Made by a program: the position numbers and the translations under genes | In this document: positions 16,269 to 24,944 of the stretch, in pieces | How positions within the stretch are numbered: the stretch's first letter is position 1 | Layout of the letters: each line of letters starts with the position of its first letter | Notes under the pieces: model-generated | Database searches by the model: none | Seen by the model: only the letters and a program-made list of their open reading frames with translations | Told to the model about the DNA's origin: nothing | Origin: MED-G105 sp965263305 | Lineage (GTDB): Bacteria > Pseudomonadota > Alphaproteobacteria > Caulobacterales > Parvularculaceae | Length of the DNA stretch: 64,000 nt | Assembly: GCA_965263305.1 (NCBI GenBank) | Contig: OZ253666.1 | Span: forward strand, 1,426,001-1,490,000 | Direction: 5' to 3'

Positions 16269-18185
16269 TTAGTCTTTCTTATCGCCGTCGACTTCTTCGA
16301 AGTCCGCATCGACGATATCGTCTTTTGCATCGGCGGCGGCGTCAGCAGCGGCCGCAGCCTCGCCATCGTCACCTGCGCCGGCGGCGTAAATCGCCTCACC
16401 CAGCTTCATGGACGCCTGCACTAACGCTTCTGAATCGCGAGAGATATCCTCAGGCGAAGCATCTTCCTTCGCGAGCGTGGCTTTCAGCGTGGCCATCGCA
16501 TCTTCAATGGCCTTCTTGTCTTCGTCGCCAATCTTATCGCCATGTTCGGCGAGGTTCTTCTCAATCGAGTGGAGCTGCGCCTCCCCATTGTTGCGCGCTT
16601 CAACGCCTTCACGGCGAGATTTGTCCGCTTCCGCATTCGCTTCAGCGTCTTTCACCATTTGCTCAATATCGTCATCGGACAAGCCGCCGGAGGCCTGGAT
16701 GCGGATCGATTGCTCTTTGTTCGTCGCTTTGTCTTTTGCCGAGACGTGGACAATGCCGTTGGCGTCAATATCGAAAGTGACCTCGATCTGGGGCAATCCG
16801 CGCGGCGCAGGCGGAATACCCATAAGGTCGAATTGACCGAGGAGTTTGTTATCCGCCGCCATTTCTCGCTCACCCTGGAAGACCCGGATGGTCACGGCCG
16901 ACTGATTGTCTTCCGCTGTCGAGAAGGTCTGGGATTTTTTGGTTGGGATCGTCGTGTTCCGCTCAATCAATCGCGTGAACACACCGCCCAAGGTCTCAAT
17001 ACCGAGGGACAATGGCGTCACATCAAGTAGAAGAACGTCTTTCACGTCCCCTTGCAGAACGCCGGCCTGAATAGCGGCGCCAAGGGCGACAACCTCATCG
17101 GGGTTCACGCCTTTATGCGGGTCCTTGCCGAAGAACTTCTTCACCGTCTCTTGGACTTTCGGCATGCGGGTCATCCCGCCGACTAGGATCACCTCGTCGA
17201 TATCGCCGGAGGAAATACCAGCGTCTTTCAACGCGGCTTTACACGGATCAACGGTGCGCTTGACGAGATCTTCAACCAGGCTTTCCAACTTGGCGCGGGA
17301 AAGTTTCATCGTCAGGTGCTTCGGACCGGTTTGGTCCGCCGTTATGAACGGCAAGTTCACTTCATATTGGGTGGTGGAAGAAAGCTCTTTCTTCGCTTTT
17401 TCCGCCTCTTCCTTCAGGCGCTGCAGAGCGAGCTTATCGCCACGCAAATCGATGCCGTTTTCTTTCTTAAATTCGTCGGCGAGGTAGTCGACGAGGCGCA
17501 GGTCGAAATCTTCACCGCCGAGGAAAGTGTCGCCATTCGTGGCCAACACTTCAAAAACGCCGTCGCCAATTTCAAGGATGGACACATCGAACGTGCCGCC
17601 GCCTAGGTCATAGACGGCGATTTTCTTGCCGTCTTTCTTTTCAAAACCATAGGCGAGCGCCGCCGCTGTCGGCTCGTTGATGATCCGCAAGACATCAAGG
17701 CCGGCGATTTTACCGGCGTCTTTCGTCGCCTGACGTTGGGCGTCGTTGAAGTAGGCAGGCACCGTGATTACGGCTTGGGTCACCGGCTCACCCAGATACC
17801 CTTCAGCGGTTTCTTTCATTTTCTGAAGAATGAAGGCTGAGATCTGGGAAGGGGCGTATTTTTCGCCCCGGCTTTCCACCCAAGCGTCGCCGTTATCGGC
17901 TTTGATGATCTCGTAGGGCACCATGCCGGCGTCTTTTTGAACCGTCGGATCAGAGTAAGGGCGACCGATCAAGCGCTTGATGGCGAAGAAAGTATTTTCC
18001 GGATTGGTTACCGCCTGGCGTTTCGCGGGCTGGCCGATCAGGCGTTCTTCATCAGAAGAAAACGCGACAACCGACGGCGTCGTCCGCGCGCCTTCGGCGT
18101 TTTCAACAACCTTCGGCTCTTTGCCCTCCATCACCGCGACGCACGAATTCGTGGTGCCGAGGTCAATCCCGATAACCTTTCCCAT
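16269..18185 (-). CDS. dnaK: Chaperone protein DnaK (Hsp70)
   Basis: ATP-dependent Hsp70 chaperone, about 638 residues. The N-terminal ATPase domain begins MGKVIGIDLGTTNSCVAVM and contains VITVPAYFNDAQRQATKDAG, IYDLGGGTFDVSIL-like and ILVGGMTRMPKVQ motifs; the substrate-binding domain and a lid follow, ending in an acidic tail (DFEEVDGDKKD). The Met at 18185 is preceded by AAGGAG at proper spacing; the frame upstream of it is not Hsp70-like. dnaJ follows. The 550-base upstream region should hold its promoter. Confidence 0.97.
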   Translation of the reverse strand: MGKVIGIDLGTTNSCVAVMEGKEPKVVENAEGARTTPSVVAFSSDEERLIGQPAKRQAVTNPENTFFAIKRLIGRPYSDPTVQKDAGMVPYEIIKADNGDAWVESRGEKYAPSQISAFILQKMKETAEGYLGEPVTQAVITVPAYFNDAQRQATKDAGKIAGLDVLRIINEPTAAALAYGFEKKDGKKIAVYDLGGGTFDVSILEIGDGVFEVLATNGDTFLGGEDFDLRLVDYLADEFKKENGIDLRGDKLALQRLKEEAEKAKKELSSTTQYEVNLPFITADQTGPKHLTMKLSRAKLESLVEDLVKRTVDPCKAALKDAGISSGDIDEVILVGGMTRMPKVQETVKKFFGKDPHKGVNPDEVVALGAAIQAGVLQGDVKDVLLLDVTPLSLGIETLGGVFTRLIERNTTIPTKKSQTFSTAEDNQSAVTIRVFQGEREMAADNKLLGQFDLMGIPPAPRGLPQIEVTFDIDANGIVHVSAKDKATNKEQSIRIQASGGLSDDDIEQMVKDAEANAEADKSRREGVEARNNGEAQLHSIEKNLAEHGDKIGDEDKKAIEDAMATLKATLAKEDASPEDISRDSEALVQASMKLGEAIYAAGAGDDGEAAAAADAAADAKDDIVDADFEEVDGDKKD

Positions 18186-18738
18186 AGGGTCTTTCTCCTT
18201 GCAGCAAACCGCCAAATGGCGTGCGGCCTTTAAAATGACTGTCAGGACATAACGCGCCGCCAGCAGGGACTATGATTAAAGGGTGCGTCGCTTTCCATCC
18301 GCAACCTCCCGATCGATCCCTTGAAAGCTCTTATTGAGCTTTTGCCTTGCGTAAATCCCTTCGCGCCATCCGTTTAGCGCCGGACGGTGAGCGGTTCCTT
18401 AATTCTTGTTTCCAACATGGGCGCTGTTCTCAATAAAACAGCATCCTTTCGGACCGGGATATAGGAAGGGTCCTTGGCCCCTGCAAGCGTCTGGCGGCCT
18501 GTAAGCGAGATGAAAATGACACAATGACCAAAAGGACCGGTTCTGCGACCCTTGAGCCTAAATCCCTTTCGGGCGATGCGGGCGGCTGAGCGCTTATCCC
18601 TGGGACGGCGCCGGGCCCATTGGACGATGGTCGAACAACGCGATCCTTGCCAATCTGCTTCACATTTTGGCGCTGCAATAAAGAAGAATTTCACCTTCCT
18701 CCCGTATCTAAAAGGCTCTGTAGTTGGGAGTAAGTGGG
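18186..18738. other. dnaK / surface-lipoprotein divergent intergenic region
   Basis: About 550 bases with no supported gene. Open frames here (such as 18374-18829 minus) are not protein-like and have no ribosome site. The region must contain the dnaK promoter and that of the lipoprotein at 18739. A 7-bp perfect dyad at 18324-18342 and a smaller one (GCTGTT / AACAGC) near 18421-18440 are the only structures I could see. I did not find a convincing sigma-32 promoter or a CIRCE element by eye. Confidence 0.5.
18324..18342. repeat. Perfect inverted repeat upstream of dnaK
   Basis: AAAGCTC-ttatt-GAGCTTT, 7-bp arms with a 5-base loop, immediately preceded on the plus strand by CCCTTG. It is about 140 bases upstream of the dnaK start. 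It could be an operator or a small transcript stem. It does not match CIRCE. Confidence 0.4.
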
Positions 18739-19947
18739 ATGAGACTATCCACCTTTTGCGCGAGCGTAAGCGTCGCGGCATTACTGAGCGCCTGTCAAAC
18801 AACGGGGGGGGGCGACGGACCGGACCCATTTATTAATACGCCGGCCCAAACGGCCGCAAACTTAAACACAACGCTCGCCCCATTATCGTTTGGCGACAGC
18901 TTAAATTTCACCGCCAGGGACGAAGTTTTCCCAGCGCTGACAGCAGGCCTTACGGTTTTCGAAAATGGGCCAGACGACGCGACAAATGGGTTTGAGTTCG
19001 TCTCCGTGACGACCGCTTCATCTGTTCAGACGGATGGTGTCGCCTATCGCGCCTCAGATAACACGCTGACATTTAATATCGGCGAAGGGCCCCTATCCTT
19101 CGTCGGCACTGTCGGGCCGATTTTGTTCTCACCGCCAGGCGACGATCCGACGCTCACGTTTGACCGTGAGGCAACGTATCTAGCTGCGTTTCAAGACCGT
19201 TTCCCGAGCCCACAGGAACTCGGCATCACAGGCGTCGATTTTAACCCCGATGCCTTCGCCGGTGATATTCGCAGTGCAGACATTGCGCTGATCGCCCTTA
19301 GCGAGGACACCAATCCCGATGCTCGACGTTACTTTGACGCCTTAACGGGGGTGCTTGATGAATTCGATAATTTTGATTTTTTCACCTACTTGACCGAAAA
19401 TGGCGATAGTTACGAACAGCTGTTCCTTCGCAACAGCATCAACGTCAACACGAATTTCGTAACCCTCGGCGTTTGGGAAAATGTCGCAACGGTGCCCCAA
19501 GGAGAGCCTTTCGACTTTGGCGTCACTGTCTTCGGTAATCTTTCCCTACCGGAGGAAATTCCCGATGTTGGTTCTGCGTCGTACGACGCCGCAATTGTCG
19601 GCAATGTGTTACGAGAAAACGAAATCGAAGCCCTGCGTGGTACGTTTTCGTTGAATGTGAATTTTCAAACGCGCGCAATTGAGGCGGATGTCAGGACGTC
19701 ACTCGTTGTTTTTGGCGTCAACGGAGAAAATGTTTTCCCCGATTTCGTAGATTTAAGCGGGGCGGGTCGCATTGGAAACGGCAATTTTTTTGAAGGCGCC
19801 CTTGATGGCGGCACGGCCGACCCGATGCTGACAGGTAATTTCTCCGGCGCGTTCTTTGGTCCAGCAGCGGCTGAGGTTGGCGGCACGTTTTCTTTCACCA
19901 ACGGCGCCTTCGCCGCCAGTGGCGGGTTCGTTGGACCACAGAACTAA
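18739..19947 (+). CDS. TbpB-like surface lipoprotein, candidate Slam cargo
   Basis: 402-residue predicted lipoprotein. The signal peptide ends in LLSAC (Cys19) followed by a flexible Gly-rich tether (TTGGGDGPDP). The C-terminal ~100 residues look like the small beta-barrel lobe of transferrin-binding-protein-B-like lipoproteins: RGTFSLNVNFQTR, GRIGNGNFFEG, then GNFSGAFFGPAAAEVGGTFSF, the alternating strand/Gly pattern of that family. The start at 18739 has GGGAG upstream; 18724 is also in frame. It is convergent with the Slam gene, and Slam proteins carry such lipoproteins to the cell surface (family knowledge). The ligand is unknown; heme, metal or protein binding are possible. Confidence 0.8.
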   Translation: MRLSTFCASVSVAALLSACQTTGGGDGPDPFINTPAQTAANLNTTLAPLSFGDSLNFTARDEVFPALTAGLTVFENGPDDATNGFEFVSVTTASSVQTDGVAYRASDNTLTFNIGEGPLSFVGTVGPILFSPPGDDPTLTFDREATYLAAFQDRFPSPQELGITGVDFNPDAFAGDIRSADIALIALSEDTNPDARRYFDALTGVLDEFDNFDFFTYLTENGDSYEQLFLRNSINVNTNFVTLGVWENVATVPQGEPFDFGVTVFGNLSLPEEIPDVGSASYDAAIVGNVLRENEIEALRGTFSLNVNFQTRAIEADVRTSLVVFGVNGENVFPDFVDLSGAGRIGNGNFFEGALDGGTADPMLTGNFSGAFFGPAAAEVGGTFSFTNGAFAASGGFVGPQN

Positions 19948-19975
19948 CCAACGCTAGTTTGTTCATACAAATCGA

Positions 19976-20008
19976 AACGCACGCTTTTTTCTAAGCGTGC
20001 GTTTTTTT
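19976..20008 (+). terminator. Rho-independent terminator after the surface lipoprotein
   Basis: Perfect 11-bp stem (AACGCACGCTT / AAGCGTGCGTT) with a 6-base loop and a run of T at 20001-20008. It lies between the lipoprotein and the convergent Slam gene. On the minus strand the stem is followed by fewer T, so it should mainly act on the plus strand. Confidence 0.92.
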
Positions 20009-20033
20009 ATGCCGCCAAACTCAAAAACCCAAA

Positions 20034-21920
20034 TCAAAACACGCGGGTGAGACTGACATTCAAGCGATGCCGGGTGAAGTCAAACCGGTCGACATTCGAT
20101 TCATTCCGCAGGAACTGGTAGGTCGCAACCGGGGCGAAACCGTATAGCCGCCAATCGCGTTTTGTCACGAATAGTGATCCGCCATAGGTGATATCCCGTC
20201 GCGTCAGGTCATTGTTTACAGGATCGCTCGTATCGAATTGACGCCAATAAATTTCCGGGCCGGCTTGCACCGTGACGGCGTAAGGTAGCTCGCGGCCATA
20301 GGCGCCGTTCACAATGAACTGGGTGTTGCGCAACACGTTGCTGTCTGTTTGCTCGCGCGATACCGACAGGCCGCCGCGCAAAGTTGCGCCCCGGCTCAGC
20401 GCGCGCACGGCCGTCGCCCCTAGCGTTAAAACCGGCCCATTTCGGAATTCATTTAGATCGTACCGAACATAAGAGGCCGTGCTGCGAAGAAAAAGCCGGG
20501 TGCGCGAGGTCACGCCTAACCCGACGAGTGACTTAACCCCAACGCTTTCGCTGAACCCTTCACCGCCGAAAAACCGCCGACTATAAGCGCCGAGAACACT
20601 GACGCTGTAATTCTTCGATTCATAACGCGGACCAACCTCACCAAACAGGAAGAGATCGTCAAAACGAATATTGCTGTAATCCGTAAACGTCCCGCCCGCG
20701 CGCGCCTCTAATCGCCAGTTCTTATGGATCCGGGGGAAGTACTCAGCACTCAATGCGGTCGTCAGGCCAACGCCGGAGCGTTGGCGCGCATCGTCATCTA
20801 ACTCGAACGGTAGACCGAATATCTGCACCTGACGATCACGCGGGCCCGCTGAGACATTCGTATCCGGCGCAATCCCGGCGCTTGCATTGACGCGCCATTG
20901 TTTGCGCGCCTCGATCAGGGCAAGGAAAACACGGATATTAGTCTTTGCGTTTTCGGGCAAATCTTCCGCTAAAGCGAGCCGGAAATGATACGCCGCGACG
21001 CGATCTCGTTTAAGCGCAAAAAGCGTGCGCGCCAGTTCAAGGCGCACCCGAACGAGCGCTGGCTGATCATCAAGGATATCACGATAAAGAGCGACCGCTT
21101 CGTCATATTCTTCACGCTGGAACGCAATGAGGCCGAGCAGAAAGGAAACTTGTGTTTGATTAACATTCGGCGCGTTCGCATCACGCAACTTGATAAGAAT
21201 AGCCTCGGCCGCCTCAACCTCCCCTTTTTCGACTAACGCCTCAGCGAGCTTTAACCCGTCAGCGGCTTTGAGGGTCATTGTTTGAGGGTCGGTGGGACGC
21301 CCTATGTTGGAAGCGGATGTGTTTGTCAGGCTTGCGCGCGTTTGCGAACTACTGATGCTCGGAGTTCCATTCGGTTCAGCATTTCTTAGAAATTCAGTAT
21401 CAGGATTTTTCTCTAATTGTAGCCCGGAAGGTTCATCATTTTGCGTTCTAGTGGAATTTGGCGACGACGTAGAAACGGGAACCAGGCGTTCTGGCCCCGG
21501 TAATGGCAAGGAATCGATTGCCGTATTCAATAGAAGATCGTCCGCCTCAACCGGCGCACCTGCCCTCAATATCGGGTTGGCCGCCGGTTTTTCTATCGGC
21601 GTGACCAGGCTCATTAGGATCGGAACGGCTGTTTCGGCCATTCCCAGTCGCAAGGTTACCCCTTCGCTTTTGATCGTTTTAGGCGGAACGGGAAGCCGTT
21701 CTTCGCAAGGGATGTGAATACAGGTCTCGCCCGCGTTGGATCGATGCGCCGATACGCTCGCCTGCGCTAGGTTTGGGGCCATTGGCGAAAACTCGCCATC
21801 CGAATCCCATGCCAATGAAAAACCCGTTACGCTGGCAGCAGCGACGCCGGCCAAAGCCGACGCAATGAAAAAAAGGCGCGGCGCGCAAAAAAACTTTTTC
21901 TGGCGATTTTTCTTTCGCAC
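20034..21920 (-). CDS. Slam-like surface lipoprotein assembly modifier (DUF560)
   Basis: Outer-membrane protein of about 628 residues. A basic start and a hydrophobic segment (FIASALAGVAAASVTG) form the signal peptide. A Ser/Thr/Pro-rich region runs to about residue 215, then two TPR-type helical repeats (LAEALVEKGEVEAAEAIL; LGLIAFQREEYDEAVALY). From about 345 there is a beta-barrel with alternating strands ending RHRLNVSLTRVF, the terminal aromatic typical of outer-membrane barrels. TPR plus a DUF560 barrel is the Slam architecture (known in Neisseria for surface display of TbpB-like lipoproteins). The GTG at 21920 is preferred (GAGGG about 9 bases upstream); a TTG at 21926 is the alternative. 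The long Ser/Pro-rich region before the TPRs is unusual. Confidence 0.87.
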   Translation of the reverse strand: MRKKNRQKKFFCAPRLFFIASALAGVAAASVTGFSLAWDSDGEFSPMAPNLAQASVSAHRSNAGETCIHIPCEERLPVPPKTIKSEGVTLRLGMAETAVPILMSLVTPIEKPAANPILRAGAPVEADDLLLNTAIDSLPLPGPERLVPVSTSSPNSTRTQNDEPSGLQLEKNPDTEFLRNAEPNGTPSISSSQTRASLTNTSASNIGRPTDPQTMTLKAADGLKLAEALVEKGEVEAAEAILIKLRDANAPNVNQTQVSFLLGLIAFQREEYDEAVALYRDILDDQPALVRVRLELARTLFALKRDRVAAYHFRLALAEDLPENAKTNIRVFLALIEARKQWRVNASAGIAPDTNVSAGPRDRQVQIFGLPFELDDDARQRSGVGLTTALSAEYFPRIHKNWRLEARAGGTFTDYSNIRFDDLFLFGEVGPRYESKNYSVSVLGAYSRRFFGGEGFSESVGVKSLVGLGVTSRTRLFLRSTASYVRYDLNEFRNGPVLTLGATAVRALSRGATLRGGLSVSREQTDSNVLRNTQFIVNGAYGRELPYAVTVQAGPEIYWRQFDTSDPVNNDLTRRDITYGGSLFVTKRDWRLYGFAPVATYQFLRNESNVDRFDFTRHRLNVSLTRVF

Positions 21921-22228
21921 CCCCAAGGGCCCTCATCCTACGCACCGCAAGGGGCGGCCTAAACGAGGCCATAAGGACAATATTAGGGTTAATATCCTGT
22001 GTAATTGGGGTTTTTGGGGACGTATTCACCCGTCATTGGATGACGGCGGGCCCCTTGCGGGCAAACCTAACAATATTGTCACGCGAAGCAGCCGGTCGGA
22101 TCACGAAGATACTACCGGCTTATGCTGCACTGCGTCTTGCTTTGGATTGCGCATCTCGTCACGCTTATGGCTGTCGTGGGAGTTTTCGGGGAATAGTCTG
22201 CGAACGCTCTTTGAGAGAGGAACCAACA
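21921..22228. promoter_or_regulatory. Intergenic region upstream of the Slam gene and micro-protein
   Basis: About 300 bases between divergent genes. An AT-rich imperfect dyad at about 21974-21998 (AGGACAATATT ... AATATCCT) is a candidate promoter or operator for the Slam gene. I saw no clear Fur or Irr box. The region must also hold the promoter of the 36-residue membrane protein. Confidence 0.35.
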
Positions 22229-22339
22229 ATGGGCCAGGGTTCTGCGATACGCTTCTTTTTCGTCGTGTTTGGCGTCGCGGCGATTGCGCTTGCCGCCAGC
22301 GTCCTGATGATGCTCGCGGGCAGCGTCCTTTTGCAATAG
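22229..22339 (+). CDS. Small single-pass membrane protein (36 aa)
   Basis: Short gene with a good ribosome site (GAGAGGAA) upstream of the ATG. The product is an N-terminal polar start followed by two thirds hydrophobic residues (FFFVVFGVAAIALAASVLMMLAGSVLL), i.e. one membrane helix. No family recognised. It ends 28 bases before the convergent fur gene. It could be a real small protein; conservation would decide. Confidence 0.5.
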   Translation: MGQGSAIRFFFVVFGVAAIALAASVLMMLAGSVLLQ

Positions 22340-22367
22340 AGCCCGCGGCTCGACGACGGCGCTCGCG

Positions 22368-22784
22368 TTACGCTTTTTCTTTTTTTATTGGCACGCCATA
22401 CAACTCCAAGCGATGAGCGACGAGCTTAAAGCCATGCTCCTCAGCGATCCGCTCCTGAAGCTTTTCGATCTCTTCATTCACAAATTCAATGACACGCCCC
22501 GAGCGCACATCGATCAGGTGATCATGGTGATCCTCTGATGCTTCTTCGTATCGCGCCCGACCGTCCTGGAAATCGTGGCGTTCAACGACCCCGGATTCTT
22601 CAAACAACCGCATGGTCCGATAGACGGTCGCGATGGAGATTTTAGAATCGATCTCGCTCGCGCGGCGATGGATCTCTTCAACGTCGGGATGGTCGCTCGC
22701 GACCGAAAGGACGCGTGCGATGACCCGGCGCTGGTCGGTCATGCGCATGCCTTTTTCAACACATATTTTCTCAAGACGGTCCAT
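22368..22784 (-). CDS. fur: Fur-family transcriptional regulator
   Basis: 138-residue regulator of iron or manganese metabolism. The N-terminal winged helix (GMRMTDQRRVIARVL, then ISIATVYRTMRLFEESGVV) is followed by the metal-binding dimerisation domain (HHDHLIDVRSGRVIEFVNEEIEKLQ). The usual CxxC zinc pair is replaced by DVRS, as in alphaproteobacterial Fur/Mur proteins, so manganese sensing is possible (inference). It lies downstream of rimI on the same strand, with 198 bases between. Confidence 0.9.
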   Translation of the reverse strand: MDRLEKICVEKGMRMTDQRRVIARVLSVASDHPDVEEIHRRASEIDSKISIATVYRTMRLFEESGVVERHDFQDGRARYEEASEDHHDHLIDVRSGRVIEFVNEEIEKLQERIAEEHGFKLVAHRLELYGVPIKKEKA

Positions 22785-22982
22785 GGCAATGGCTCCCGCT
22801 TAAAATGAGTCTGCCGAAACGATGGCGGACTGAAGACCCGCCATCAAGCGACACCAAAAAAAATGGGCCTAACCGGCGGATATTCGATCGGTAACAACGC
22901 CTTAAACCATAGGCCGCCCATCCCCCGCAACAAAAAGAAACTGGGCGCAAATCAACACCCCGATACGCCCTGTTGATGAGGG

Positions 22983-23513
22983 CTACTGGAGCAACCGTTT
23001 CATGACGATGGCGGCGCATCCATCCGGGTAGTAATGATCGCGCCGGCCAACCCGGTCGAACCGGGTGCCCTCATAGAGTCGGATGGCCGGCGCGTTGTCT
23101 TCGGCCACTTCAAGAAACAAGCTTTCAGCGCCCATTTGAGACGCATTCTCAATGATGTGGTCGAGCAAGAGGCGGCCAACGCCAGCGCGTTGAGAGGTCG
23201 GCGTTACGCCAATGGTGAGGATCTCGGCGTCCATGCCATCTGACGGTCGCCCGACCGCCCCTAAAAGGCGCCAAAGCGCGAACCCGATGGGAAGGATATC
23301 CGCGCGACGATCTGGGAACGATGCGGTCGTCCCATTCTCCTCGGCTAACAGCGCTTCAACGCCCTTCGTTGAAAGCCCCTCGGCGACGCTTTCCCCGCCC
23401 CAGCTGCGCGCGCCGAATGCGGCCGCTTCTAGCGCGGCGAGGATGGATGCATCTTGGCGCGTGGCCGGCCGAATGGCGATTGACCGGCGAGATAAGGCTT
23501 CCCCTTCACTCAT
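22983..23513 (-). CDS. rimI: Ribosomal protein S18-alanine N-acetyltransferase RimI
   Basis: 176-residue GNAT. RimI acetylates the N-terminal alanine of ribosomal protein S18. The acetyl-CoA motif A is GVTPTSQRAGVGRLLLDHII, followed by FLEVAEDNAPAIRLYEGTRF, typical of RimI. Its start codon overlaps the tsaB stop by 4 bases (ATGA), so it is translationally coupled to tsaB; the tsaB-rimI pair is common and supports the name. A 30-residue insert-like segment around residue 65 (RRADILPIGFALW) is longer than in E. coli RimI. Confidence 0.9.
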   Translation of the reverse strand: MSEGEALSRRSIAIRPATRQDASILAALEAAAFGARSWGGESVAEGLSTKGVEALLAEENGTTASFPDRRADILPIGFALWRLLGAVGRPSDGMDAEILTIGVTPTSQRAGVGRLLLDHIIENASQMGAESLFLEVAEDNAPAIRLYEGTRFDRVGRRDHYYPDGCAAIVMKRLLQ

Positions 23514-24199
23514 GGCGCCATCATCTGTTCAAAGAGGGATGGCCCCCCGGGCGCGGCATCGGGCGCGCGCAGGTAAATCGGCGATGGGGAGGCGGTCGGG
23601 ACGGGCGCCGCCATGGCGATCCGCGCGACGACCACCGGATCAATTTGAAGATCGCCCTCTTCGCCGCGCCGCCATTGAGCGGGCGGCGGCGGCAACAATT
23701 GAGCCCCGCCGCCGATCATGGTCACGGGGCGTTCCGCCGCCGCCGCCCGTAGCCGGTCGAGGGCTTGTTCGGGCCGATCGCAAAACGCCGGCGCGATTGG
23801 CGTCTCGCTATCATAGAGCGCCGAGAAAACGTCACCGCGGCGCGCATCAACAACCGGCGCGAAAAGACCTTTACAATCCGTAGACGATCTAAAGGTCTCG
23901 ATCAGCGCTTCCAACGCGTTCACGCCAATGACCTGCAACGATGCGCCAAGCGCAAGGCCCCGGGCGAACGCCAACCCAACCCGCACACCCGTAAAGCCGC
24001 CAGGCCCGACAACGACGCCGACGCGATCGAGTGATTTGATCGTTACCCCCGCAAAGGAAAGGGCCTCGCGCGCCATCGGCGCGATCACCTCCGCATGGCC
24101 TTTGGTGAGGGGTTTTTGGATCCGCGCCAAGATTTGATCACCGTTCAGGACAGCAACGGCGCAGGATTGCAACGCGGTATCAAGGCCGAGGGTCAGCAA
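23510..24199 (-). CDS. tsaB: tRNA t6A biosynthesis protein TsaB
   Basis: 229 residues. TsaB is the TsaD partner in making N6-threonylcarbamoyladenosine in tRNA. It begins MLTLGLDTALQSCAVAVL and contains VVGPGGFTGVRVGLAFARGLA, both diagnostic of TsaB. The overlap with rimI indicates an operon. The partner tsaD is at 61.5 kb and tsaE at 34.1 kb in this window. Confidence 0.93.
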   Translation of the reverse strand: MLTLGLDTALQSCAVAVLNGDQILARIQKPLTKGHAEVIAPMAREALSFAGVTIKSLDRVGVVVGPGGFTGVRVGLAFARGLALGASLQVIGVNALEALIETFRSSTDCKGLFAPVVDARRGDVFSALYDSETPIAPAFCDRPEQALDRLRAAAAERPVTMIGGGAQLLPPPPAQWRRGEEGDLQIDPVVVARIAMAAPVPTASPSPIYLRAPDAAPGGPSLFEQMMAP

Positions 24200-24247
24200 G
24201 CGCGAGACCTTCCAGAGAGGGTTTCACCGGCTGCGTTGGGGCAAGCC

Positions 24248-24841
24248 TCAGACAATCTCGCACGCCTCATCAAAGCTGAGACGCGGGCTGCGATCGAAAA
24301 GATCTTTGTCGGTGCCATACCCAATATTGCAGAGGAAATTGGACTTCACATTGGTACCGCCAAAAAACGCGCCATCAACACCGGCTTTATCAAAGCCCGA
24401 CATCGGACCGCAATCGAGCCCGAGCGCGCGGGCAGCGATCATGAGATAAGCCCCCTGCAGCGTGCCGTTGCGGAAGGCGGTCTCTTCAATCAACGCGTCA
24501 TTACCCTCAAACCAGCTCTTTGCATCCGTATGCGGAAAGAGCTGCGGTAATTTATCGGGAAACGACATGTCATGACCAATGATCACGCAAACCGGGGCCG
24601 ACATGGTTTTGCCGACATTCCCCTCCGCCAAAAAGGGCTTCAACTTCTCTTTGCCTTCCGGCGAGGAGACAAAGACAAACCGGGCGGGGGAACAATTGGC
24701 CGAAGTTGGGCCCCATTTCGTCAGGTCATAAACAGCCTGGATCAACGCGGTGGAGACATCGCGCTCTTCCCAACCGTTGCGCGTGCGCGCTGAGCGAAAG
24801 ATGAGGTCCAAGGCTTCGTCATTGATCATTTTGTCGGACAT
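24248..24841 (-). CDS. Malonic semialdehyde reductase RutE-like nitroreductase
   Basis: 197 residues of the FMN nitroreductase fold. The start LDLIFRSARTRNGWEERDVS, WGPTSANCSPARFVFV, and the C-terminal GPMSGFDKAGVDGAFFG and NFLCNIGYG match the RutE/HadB subgroup, which reduces malonic semialdehyde or haloaldehydes. No rut operon is nearby, so the physiological substrate is uncertain. It sits between mtfA and tsaB on the same strand. Confidence 0.88.
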   Translation of the reverse strand: MSDKMINDEALDLIFRSARTRNGWEERDVSTALIQAVYDLTKWGPTSANCSPARFVFVSSPEGKEKLKPFLAEGNVGKTMSAPVCVIIGHDMSFPDKLPQLFPHTDAKSWFEGNDALIEETAFRNGTLQGAYLMIAARALGLDCGPMSGFDKAGVDGAFFGGTNVKSNFLCNIGYGTDKDLFDRSPRLSFDEACEIV

Positions 24842-24944
24842 GGGGCTAACCTCCGTTCAACAGGCGTCTTCATCGAGGAATCAAATGATGTTCCTTCGCT
24901 GTTCCTGCCCCTCTGGTCAACCGGCCCTTGCGACCACGGGTCCA

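Noticed and set aside
18374..18829. 151-residue minus-strand frame between dnaK and the surface lipoprotein
   Set aside because: Arg-rich translation without any motif, overlapping the lipoprotein start; not supported as a gene.
21679..22029. Alternative N-terminal frame overlapping the Slam start
   Set aside because: It runs in a different frame from the Slam signal peptide and TPR region and has no features.
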